Origin: CAWVWF01 sp963933885
Lineage (GTDB): Bacteria > Bacteroidota > Bacteroidia > Flavobacteriales_C > GCA-002722245
Assembly: GCA_963933885.1 (NCBI GenBank)
Contig: CAWVWF010000021.1
Span: forward strand, 1 to 27,191
Reading direction: 5' to 3'
DNA: 27,191 nucleotides
In this document: piece after piece, positions 1 to 8,000 of the stretch
Layout: every line of letters starts with the position of its first letter
Numbering within the stretch: the stretch's first letter is position 1
Notes under the pieces: generated by a model
Told to the model about the DNA's origin: nothing
The model's input: only the letters and a program-made list of their open reading frames with translations
The model's database searches: none
Translations under genes and position numbers: made by a program

Positions 1-505
1 CGCTATTTTACCTTGAGAATATTCTTCTCTTGGTGTTTCACTTCGTTACTCCCCACTCCACAGGAGAAAGGTTGAAATAAGTAACATATCATTTTCAAAG
101 GACTTCCCGAGTTCTAGTTAAAAGCCTAGATAAGAGTCATGCCACCTCTATAACGATTGTCTTGTAGCCAGTAAGCAAGTAACCGCTACAATCTTTAACT
201 AGTAGACGCTACACTAGATTTTGACAATATTGTAAGATCTCATCACTTCATCAGTGGTTCATTTGCATTCATCTCTCTTATCCATACGTGACTTGTCTAG
301 CAAGCCTTTTATTCATACTACTTTATTATATTTTGGAATTCATGTACCCTTCCGGGGACCCCTTTTCGTTCAATACCGATCCATTACTGGATAAGCACCG
401 AGGGGTTGTTTACTCCCTGTTCTTGCAAACCGAGAATGGTGGGCCTACCACCATCTTTTAACCAACATTCAGATTCAATACAAAAGAATCTGATTCACGG
501 CACAC
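1..505 (-). mobile_element. Group II intron, 5' ribozyme portion (partial)
   Basis: No open frame is present on either strand. Read on the minus strand, position 505 begins GTGTG, which fits the GUGYG 5' end of group II introns. It is followed by small hairpins (CAGATTC/GAATCTG and TGGTGG/CCACCA) of the kind expected in domain I. The far end, close to base 1, reads AGTAACGAAGTGAAACACC and then AGGTAAAATAGCG. This resembles the stretch that in bacterial group II introns runs from domains II-III into the intron-encoded reverse transcriptase ORF in domain IV. That ORF and domains V-VI would lie left of base 1. The assignment rests on remembered sequence resemblance and the GUGYG boundary, without a structure model. 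The 5' boundary is tentative. Confidence 0.5.
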
Positions 506-617
506 TACGTCCCCAACATTTCTGTTTATTTCGTAATTTCTTGGACGTGCGTATATATCAGAGATTATTTATTTAGGTAACCAAGGAACTACAATATGTT
601 ATGTAACAGTTGTTTTT

Positions 618-857
618 TTAAGTACTTAAAGGTGGTCTTCCTCTAGTTCTCACACCAACATATCTTCCTTTAATCTTTGAAATAGAATCTATAAATTCTT
701 CGTTTCCCAATGGGATTCCTCTCTTTGTGAAAAGTCTAATTTGTTCCCAAACCTCATCTAGATCTATTCTAGCTGTAAGGTATTCCCACCAATTATCTAC
801 CTGGAAGTACTTTGAGAGTTTATGGAGATATAATGTCGTTTTGCTCTTCCTATAATT
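618..857 (-). pseudogene. REP-associated (Y1/RAYT-like) transposase, C-terminal remnant
   Basis: The minus strand has a 79-codon open stretch that starts after an in-frame TAG (858-860), contains no ATG, and ends with TAA at 618-620. It encodes a tail with GIPLGNEEF, then KIKGRYVGVRTRGRPPLS. This matches the C-terminal pattern of REP-associated tyrosine transposases (GRPLG-x-E-x-F, GR-x-L, RGRP). The N-terminal half, with the HUH histidines and catalytic tyrosine, is missing, and nothing transposase-like is visible upstream to about 994. I read this as a dead 3' fragment. Its presence next to REP-like palindromes elsewhere in the window fits RAYT biology, but that link is inferred. Confidence 0.7.
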
Positions 858-994
858 CTAATGTAGATATTTTAGAATAGGTCTATATTTTTGTGCTACT
901 AATTCCAGTACCGTAAACAATAAGTTTATTTATGTTTTTTATAAAGTATACGGCACCTAGTATTTCTAGATAGTTATATATGAAACGAGTAAAG

Positions 995-2101
995 TTATCT
1001 TTTTATAATTCGTAAAGTTTTAAAAGAATTATAGCTTTGAATCTTTAGAAAGTAAACCCCGTTTTTTAAATCTTCTCCAAAACGAGTATTAACATCCAAA
1101 GGATTTATCCACCTAATAAAACCACCCGAACTACTGAATAATGACACTTTTACATGTTGAATTGTTGCAACTTTTAGAGTAAAATAATCACGACTAACTA
1201 CAGGATAAACAAAGCCTAAATCCAAACTTAATATGTTGATACTCTTTGTTGGAGAATATGAAAAACTTCCATTAAAATCAGTTTGTTTTAAACGGTAATA
1301 AGATTCCCCTTGAAATGGATACTTATCAATAAACTGATATTCAATAGCATCCGAAGAGTTTCCGTTCCCTTGCACTTCACCCACAACTGTCCAAACGTTC
1401 ATGTCAATAGATTTCTCAATACTAAAAAAGGAATTCCCAATTTCCGACACCGTAGTCCAATCTACCTGAATTTCAGTACTCGAATTAAGACTAACATCAT
1501 ATCTAACAAGAGAAACAGGTAAGAGAGAAGTTGTGAATACTTTTATTTTCACATGATCAACCCTAGGCTTTGTATTATTAGAAGTAGCTACTACTTGTAA
1601 AGACACCCCAAAGTTGGGATCATTAATATCTTCTGCTGTTAAGGTTGTACCCCACATCTCAAATTCCCCCCCAAAACTATTGTAGTTGTCGAGATCAACA
1701 CTGAGCCAAGCATCTCCTAAAGACATGTTGCTTCCTTCCTCAACCCCTAACACGTTTAGTAATCGAATAGAGTTATCTATACAACTACCAGCAGCTAAAT
1801 TCCTATCTATTTCAACTTCAATCCCGCTAATTACTGAACCCGGGGGTATGTTAAATCCAAATCCCTTGAATCGAACTAAATCGGATTCTTCTGTATTGTC
1901 AAATGAATTTGTAGTTATTTCACAATAAGTATCGTTTTGAGAAAATGCGGAAGTTTCCGTATTCCAATTACTGTTATCTCTATTTACCCCTACATATGTG
2001 GAAGCACCAGTTGATTGATATTGAGCAACAAGAAAAATTGTAGACAATATGAAATAGTAAATAAGTAGAACTTTCTTATTAATTATTTTCATTAACAACA
2101 T
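995..2101 (-). CDS. Secreted T9SS protein with Bacteroidota FN3-like module
   Basis: This 368-residue secreted protein has an N-terminal signal peptide (hydrophobic core LIYYFILSTIFLVAQ; ATG at 2101 or, three codons in, at 2092). Residues about 30-190 form a beta-rich region of unrecognised family with several Asn/Asp-rich turns. Residues about 194-285 match the module common in T9SS cargo: LPVSL, then WTTVSEIGNSFFSIEKS, and a SYYRLKQTDFNG segment. The last roughly 75 residues (VYPVV, GVYFLKI, KTLRIIKR) form a type A T9SS sorting domain, though the usual PNP motif is replaced by PVV. The protein is likely exported and attached to, or released from, the cell surface. No catalytic signature is visible, so the function is unknown. 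It stands alone between the transposase remnant and a repeat-bearing spacer. Confidence 0.85.
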   Translation of the reverse strand: MLLMKIINKKVLLIYYFILSTIFLVAQYQSTGASTYVGVNRDNSNWNTETSAFSQNDTYCEITTNSFDNTEESDLVRFKGFGFNIPPGSVISGIEVEIDRNLAAGSCIDNSIRLLNVLGVEEGSNMSLGDAWLSVDLDNYNSFGGEFEMWGTTLTAEDINDPNFGVSLQVVATSNNTKPRVDHVKIKVFTTSLLPVSLVRYDVSLNSSTEIQVDWTTVSEIGNSFFSIEKSIDMNVWTVVGEVQGNGNSSDAIEYQFIDKYPFQGESYYRLKQTDFNGSFSYSPTKSINILSLDLGFVYPVVSRDYFTLKVATIQHVKVSLFSSSGGFIRWINPLDVNTRFGEDLKNGVYFLKIQSYNSFKTLRIIKR

Positions 2102-2110
2102 GGGATAATT

Positions 2111-2139
2111 GAAACATATAGCTTATTAAGCATTAGCAA
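2111..2139 (-). promoter_or_regulatory. Possible sigma-ABfr-type promoter for the 995-2101 gene
   Basis: On the minus strand TATGTTTC (2111-2118) is one base off the Bacteroidota -7 consensus TAnnTTTG. TTG lies 18 nt upstream (2137-2139), close to the usual 19-21 nt spacer. It lies just ahead of the ATG. Pattern match only. Confidence 0.35.
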
Positions 2140-2258
2140 GATAGAAAGGATATTTAACATTTCACTAGTTTCATCGATCAGTAGCTAATTATTTCAGACT
2201 AACACTTTATTTTTGGAGTTGCTACCTTTATTTAGACACAAAAATATATATCTATTTC

Positions 2259-2470
2259 AAAAGGTGACGGACACTTCATGAAAAACCAATACAATGGCAT
2301 AGTTAACAGCGTCTTACACTAATAAATAAACGTATAAAATCACTGGTTATTGACAGTCTTAGTCTGTCCTAAAGTTTCCATAAAAACAAAAAGCCTGCAA
2401 GTTAAAACTTGCAGGCTTTTTTTATGTACACGATACAGGTGAAGTATCGAACTTTTTGAAGGAAGATATA
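2259..2470 (+). repeat. Dispersed terminator-bearing repeat, copy A
   Basis: The block runs from AAAAGGTGACGGACAC (2259) through a 33-nt core (about 2330-2363, AAAATCACTGGTTATTGACA within it), an AT-rich link, the shared GCCTGCAAG hairpin, and a tail that on the minus strand reads as ISSFKKFDTSPVSCT followed by stop. Copies D and E near 24661 and 24885 share almost all of it, and copy C near 10766 shares both ends. It lies between the minus-strand genes at 2600 and 2101. No transposase lies within it. Classification as a MITE-like or REP-derived element is inferred. Confidence 0.8.
2388..2423. terminator. Bidirectional intrinsic terminator in repeat copy A
   Basis: The stem is GCCTGCAAGT/ACTTGCAGGC, 10 bp with a TAAA loop, flanked by five A on the left and seven T on the right. 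It can therefore terminate in either direction. On the minus strand it lies downstream of the broken AbiE genes ending at 2600. Confidence 0.85.
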
Positions 2471-2599
2471 GAAGTTATTCTTAGAGTGTAATTATTTTAT
2501 AAGTCGCCAAAACAGATAAATTTACTTAGTTCTGGCGAATTATAAAACAGATATGTCAGAACTAGTAGGTAACTCTTTAGTTATGAAAAATACTTCCCC

Positions 2600-3439
2600 C
2601 TAATTCCCTAGGATTCCTTTTTGAAATGCCTTCAATATAGAAAAAGTATATTCTACATCTTTATCTAACTTTCGAGCCCAATCTTTTGCAATATTGGATT
2701 CGGATTCAATACCTAAATTTTCTTGCAACACTGACATTATTCTTGAAGATAATTTCTCTGATTTAAGAATGTAAATTTTAGCTTCTCTTCCTAGAACTTC
2801 TGCTGCAATTTTAAGTTCATCAAATTCTTCATTCTCGGGAAAAATATCATTATGTTTTTCAACTATTTCATCCCATTGAACTTCGTAGTAATTTTCAATG
2901 ATTTTTAATATATCTGCCAAGTCATTTTCTCGTTCTTCTGGTCTATCACTCCATGAGATTAACTTCTAAATAATCATTCCCGATAATGCTGGGACATTTG
3001 CTATTTTATCTTCGATTAATACTTCTTTTGGGTTATTAAGAACCTCTTTAAAACCTAATACATGCAAATCAATTGAACGTTCACTAAAATTAATTGTATC
3101 ATTCTGTTCTATTTCTCCGAACGGCAAAATATCAATTGCTATTTTGTAGGCTTCAGAATAAAAAGTCCACGGTGCCTTTACCTTATTGTAGCCTTTTTTC
3201 TCAAACGATTTTGTGATTTCTTTAAACTCATCTAGGGAAGAAATCATGATTGCAAAATCAATATCTTTTGTACCACGAGGAGGATGTCTATCCTTATGCA
3301 TAATTTGTAATGCTACCGCACTTGCACCAATTAAGTAATAAGGTACTTTATGATGAACCATTATTTCATCTATATCATCAAAGACTTCTTTGAAAAATGG
3401 GATTGAAAGATCTTTATAGGTTTTTTTCGATGTGCTCAT
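2600..3439 (-). pseudogene. abiEii: AbiEii-type nucleotidyltransferase toxin with in-frame TAG
   Basis: This is the toxin half of a type IV toxin-antitoxin pair, a MNT-fold nucleotidyltransferase. The 157 codons from ATG 3439 hold GASAVAL, then RGTKDIDF (about residues 53-62, the G-S/T and DxD catalytic motif), and DILPFGEIE (about 100-108, third acidic residue). TAG at 2966-2968 (codon 158) interrupts the frame. The same frame continues with KLISWSDRPEER and ENDLADILKIIENYY, the conserved C-terminal signature of this family, to TAG at 2600. Read through, the protein would be 279 residues, the normal family length. The start overlaps the antitoxin end by 26 bp, typical of an abiE operon. The left-hand piece could be mistaken for an independent 106-residue gene (2600-2920), but it is the toxin's tail. 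TAG could be a real mutation or a base-call error. Confidence 0.85.
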
Positions 3440-4360
3440 TAAATATTATTTCAGCTGTTTCTTTATTTCTTTTACCTCCTTCATATATTAAGTCGGCATA
3501 AACAATAAGTGGTGGTACCACTTTATCAACTCCATCCACTTCCCAAAACATCTCCATTATAGTTAATTCACCATCTTCTTTTGGCATTATTCTATAATTC
3601 TTTATTAGGTCTTTTTGAGCTTCCTTAGTGTATAATGTGTACTTCTCAGGTCTTAGGTAGTTCGTTAAAAGATCAGCTCCTAACTCTCCTCCCCATTGAT
3701 TCTGATTTCTATCAAATTGAATTTCTCGCCATTCTCCCCTTACGGTAAAGTTTCCTTTTAGAAGTTTTGGTCTTAAATCAGTATTATACCCTTCTACCCA
3801 TCTATTGAATAATTCCAGTTTGTTTTCCCACAAATACGCTTTGTTATTTAACGGTATTATATATCCTGTCTCTTTTAATCCTTCAATAACTTGTGGAATT
3901 GTTCCAAGTGCAACGTCTGTAGCTTTAGCTATTTCTCTTTGTGTTTCATTGATTAAGGTTTTGTTTCTCAATAAATGAAATATTACTTTCAATCCTGTTT
4001 AGTAAATGCTCTATTACCTTTTGCTACTTTTGTTTTTGGTCCTCGATTGACATCTACAAATTCATACAATCCATTTGCTTTCATGTAAGCATTACCATTT
4101 TCTTCTAAATAGTTGATCTCATGCTTAACTAATTCTTGCTTAACTGCGGGGAATAGGTTTTCTGCTATTACAATTATTTTTTTGTGAATGTTTTTCTGCT
4201 CTATCAAATCTGGAATCTGATAGCTTCTTAACTCTCCTCTACAAAACACTACATATTTTTCCTTTCCAATCTTAAGAAATCCATCTTGTGGTCCTGCAGG
4301 GGTGTATTTCACATTTAACCCATGAAGTAGGGCAAAGTCATTTACTTTTCTAATGTACAT
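3414..4360 (-). pseudogene. abiEi: AbiEi-family antitoxin/transcriptional regulator, frameshifted
   Basis: This is the antitoxin and autorepressor partner of the AbiEii toxin downstream. The first frame (4360-3989, 123 codons) carries the N-terminal portion: KIIVIAENLFPAVKQEL and INYLEENGNAYM, typical of this AbiEi subfamily. It ends ...GNRAFTK and then a stop. The next frame begins LKVIFHLLRN directly after, with TQREIAKATDVALGTIPQV forming a winged helix-turn-helix and ELFNRWVEGYNTDLRPKLL as a family signature. Family members read continuously as NRAFTKxGLKVIF, so one A appears missing from the AAA run at about 3998-4001. Restored, the protein is about 316 residues. The TTG at 3990-3992 is a leucine codon of the intact gene and probably not a start. 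The toxin start overlaps this gene's end. Confidence 0.85.
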
Positions 4361-4361
4361 A

Positions 4362-4380
4362 TGTTCACGTTACGTGAACA
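4362..4380. promoter_or_regulatory. Palindromic operator abutting the AbiEi start
   Basis: TGTTCACGTTACGTGAACA has perfect 8-bp arms around TTA and begins one base upstream of the antitoxin ATG (4358-4360). A further GTGAAC half-site follows at 4391-4396. AbiEi proteins are known to bind inverted repeats in their own promoter and repress it. The position suggests the same here, and also that it masks the translation start. No Shine-Dalgarno sequence fits between it and the ATG. Confidence 0.7.
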
Positions 4381-4620
4381 AATAAAATTAGTGAACGAAA
4401 ATATTTAAGTAGGAAATAGAGGGGGAATTATACACTACTTGACATCTGAATTAACTAGAAATAAGTTGATTTTTCCTCATTACTATTTCATCGGTTATCC
4501 CCTTCTAGTTTTATTAGAATCGAATGTATTTTGCATTTTTTTGGGAACAAAGTAGGAATCTATTGCCATTAATCGTTTTTTGAAACTAAAAAAACACCTA
4601 ACAATTTCATTATTAATGTG

Positions 4621-4893
4621 TTAAAAAGTACCCCGAATGGGTGAAGGATCGAACTTTTTGAAAGAGGATATAAGGTCAATTTTAGAGATGTAACATTCTA
4701 TGGAAGTTTGATTGAAAACTGTCCTCAAAGAACGTAACGATCGAATATAATTGGTATTCAGGACAAAACCAACCACATCAAAAAAGCGTAAAAGAGCCAT
4801 CATTCTCAAAACCTGACTAAGATTGTCAAAAACCAGTGATTTTACACGTTTTAAGCCCAAATTTTTAAATTCATTTAGGACTTTTTCTGAAGG
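4621..4893 (-). pseudogene. Decayed coding fragment related to the dispersed repeats
   Basis: A 90-codon minus-strand open frame lacks a convincing start (TAA immediately upstream at 4894-4896). It contains KRVKSLVFDNLSQV near its front and LISSFKKFDPSPIRGTF at its end. Both ends recur in the dispersed repeats: the front block on the opposite strand in copies A, D and E (KRIKSLVIDSLSLS in D), and the end block in copies A, C and D (ISSFKKFDTSPVSCT in A). The fragment therefore seems to be the most complete surviving copy of a protein that seeded the repeats. I do not recognise the family. It may be a mobile-element gene, but no catalytic motif supports that. An ATG at 4860 would give 79 residues, which I do not consider a functional gene. 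Confidence 0.5.
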
Positions 4894-4954
4894 TTAAACT
4901 CATCGCGTAAGATTAAATAATGACATACCCTATTATTTAAATGGGTAATATGTT

Positions 4955-5001
4955 AAACTTTAAAATCTAGACACGTAAGACGTGTCTAGATTTTAAAGTT
5001 T
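4955..5001. repeat. Perfect 22-bp inverted repeat with 3-nt loop
   Basis: The arms at 4955-4976 and 4980-5001 are exact reverse complements around AAG. Each holds AAAATCTAGACACGT and runs out to AAACTTT. It lies 50 nt before the ATG of the 5051 gene, so it is probably in its promoter or leader. It has no T tract on the plus strand (TTCC follows), so it is not a standard intrinsic terminator. Candidate roles are a cruciform, an RNA hairpin, or a dimeric operator. No other copy occurs in this window. Confidence 0.8.
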
Positions 5002-5050
5002 TCCAACTAAATTTTTCTTTAAGTTTATATTACCTTAATGACCTTTTATT

Positions 5051-8000
5051 ATGAAACTATTTAAATGTATAGTCTTAGTTGCTATTACTCTTTTTTGCGG
5101 AACTCTTAACGCGCAAGAAACCGCTACCCTCCCTCCTTATTATCATCTATTGAATGCTGAAAAACCAAACATCCATAAAATAATGGCTGCGTATGATGGG
5201 TATTATAAAACTCATGAATGGGTGAAAAATGATTACACAAGAGCTTACAATTCTTTTGTAAGAAGTTATCCTATTTATACGTTCAAGTCAGATGGTTCAC
5301 CGATAATTCCTGCAGGTAGTGTTTTTGATTTAGGCACTGATAGTCCTGATGAAATGCCTCAAACTTATACTAAAGAATGGAAAGCATTACCCGTTAAAAT
5401 TGAACGATCAGATTGCTACTACACAGGGCAAAATGGGGTAGTTCGAAGTATTGCTGTTCATCCAACTAATTCAAACATTGGATTAGCAGGAGGAATGAAT
5501 GGTGGGATTTGGAGGACTACAGATAAGGGACTTACTTGGAGTGAAAGTCTAATAAAAAACCTACCACTCGTTGGCTTAATTAATAAAATAGTATTTGCTC
5601 CAAGTAATCCTAGTGTCGTTTATGTTGCTTCGAATGCAGGAATACTAAAGAGTACTGATTCAGGACTTTCTTTTGCTATGACAAGTATCGATTACACTTC
5701 TAGTTTTCCCAACATCGATTATGGCGGAGATGATTATAGGAAAGAATACATGTTTGTTGACGTTTCCCCTACGGATGAAAATATTGTCATTGCAAGCGAC
5801 ATTAATCCTAACGGTTTAGTGTCTACAATTGCTCGTTCAACAGACGGTGGTCAAAATTGGACCTCAAATTCAAACTTCGGATATAAGAACTTCACTATTG
5901 ATGTGAGATTTCATCCTACAAATCACAACATTGCTTACACTTTAATCTTTGAAAATGGAGATATTAATTTTTACAGATCTATAAATGGTGGTCTAAATTT
6001 CACAAAAGTAACCAATGGGTTTGCCAATTTCACTAACCCAAACAATAAAGAAATAAGAGGGAAAATTGCCTTAACAATAGCACAGCCAGATTTAGTAGCT
6101 TACTATTTAAATGTAAGTGATGATGGTGTTGGTTTTTATAAATCAACGGATGCCGGAGTAAGTTGGGGGAAAACCTGTTGTGGAGGTTCTACTAACGTAG
6201 TAAATAAATCGGCAAATGATCGCGATTATTTTGGTGAAGGCTTTAGTGCTGTTCAAATAAGATGGGCTACAGCATTTGCAATTTCAGATGTTAATCCCAA
6301 TTTTGTTGCTGCTGCCACAAACGTTCAACCTCGTTTTTCTTTTGATCAAATGCAAACATGGTATTGGACCGGTAGTCAAACAAGTATATCCGGAAGACCA
6401 CAAATTGTAAAGAATAAATCAGATAATTGCGGAACTGATATTCATGGGGATATTCAGGAAATGATCATAAAAGGAAATGATATTTGGGTAGCAAATGATG
6501 GAGGTATTGCGATCTCTGAAGATGGAGGCATAACCTTTAAAGAAAGGGCCGATGGATTGCCAATTACAATGGCCCTAGGCTTTGATATGACACCAGGAGA
6601 AAGAGATGTAATTGTGGTAGCAATGGACCATAACGGTGTTGCAGTAAAAGACATTGATATTTACGGAAGTGAGTGGAAACCACTTGGTGGGGGAGATGCC
6701 TCAGGAGCTTCAGTTAACCCCATTGACGATAGTTGGCTTTATGCTCGTCCAAGTGGAGACAACATCTTTAAACGTCCAGCTGCAGGACCTTCTCATGGCC
6801 ACCCTTCTTACAACAGTGCAAAGGGAATAAACTTTGGCTCGGGATATCGTGATCGATACAATAACGTGCAAGTTCACCCTAATGAATATTATACTTTATA
6901 CACCATTGATTACAACAATTATAAGGTGAAAAAAAGTACGGATAACGGAGTTACGTGGTCATCTATTAAAGATTTACAACCTGGAAACGGTTGGTCGTAT
7001 TCCGAGGTGAAAATTAGCTCATCTAATCCAGATGTAATATATGTCTCAGATGAAACAAGTGGCAGTAATGCTTTACATAAATCTAGTGATGGAGGAGGCA
7101 GCTGGACCTCTGTCATGCCAAGCCTTACATCTAATTACAAAATTAGAAATATTGAAATTTCAAGTAACGATCCTAACATTACCTGGGCAAGCGCTAATGG
7201 AAGCTTACCAAAAGTTTATAAATCCACAAATGGAGGTGTAACATGGAATGATTACTCAACGGGCTTAGGAGGTTATTCTATTTATTCTATGATTCATCAA
7301 AAAGGAAGCAACGGAGGAGTTTATGTTGGTACTTTAAACGGTGTTTACTATCGAGATAATACAATGAGTAGTTGGGAAAAATACGGTGGTGACTTACCTG
7401 GAATAAGCATAAACTTTTTGAAAATAAATTATGCAAAAGGTATCATTCGTGCGGCAACAGGAAGAGGTATTTGGGAAAATGATGTAGCAACAGCATCCAC
7501 TCCAGAAGCTGTTGCTACATCAAGTTCGCAATCTACAACTTGTGGTAGTTCTACAATTGAATTTGCGAGTAACTCTGTGATTTCTAATTCGAATAAAACT
7601 TTTCTCTGGACATTTGAGGGCGGAGTTCCTTCAACTTCAACAAAATCTCGTCCAAGTGTATCCTATCCTTTAGCAGGATCTTTCGACGTGACTTTAAACG
7701 TTACCGATGGCAATGGGACAAGCACACAAACTCTAACAAACCATATTACAGTCTCTGGAAGTTGTACGGCAAGTGCAGAAATAGCGCTTACTGATGTAAA
7801 TGGGTTAGGAACAGCGGCCTGTATTCAACAAGCTTCACTTGACGTTGAGGTTTATAATAAAGGTTTACCAATGATAACGACTTACTCAATTTCGATATAC
7901 TTTAACGATCAACTTCATGAACTTAGACCGGTTACTACATCGCTAGCTTCAGGATTGACCGAAACAGTTAGTTTTAACAATTTGGATTTAACTGGTGTTG

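Noticed and set aside
2486..2545. Weak inverted repeat around TCGCCA/TGGCGA as a terminator
   Set aside because: It has mismatches, a long loop and no T tract. The nearby hairpin at 2388-2423 is a far better terminator.
2600..2920. A separate 106-residue gene
   Set aside because: It is in the same frame as the AbiEii toxin, directly after its TAG, and carries the family's conserved C-terminal part. Its ATG is an internal methionine-like position of the damaged gene.
2966..2968. TAG recoding (suppression or an unusual amino acid)
   Set aside because: TAG serves as a normal stop for other genes in the window, and no recoding signal is visible around it.
3414..3992. A separate gene starting at TTG 3992
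   Set aside because: That TTG corresponds to the conserved leucine in the family segment GLKVIF. The frame is the second half of the antitoxin.
4621..4860. A functional 79-residue protein
   Set aside because: The open frame extends past the ATG to a stop without a better start, and both ends match degenerate repeats. A decayed fragment fits better.
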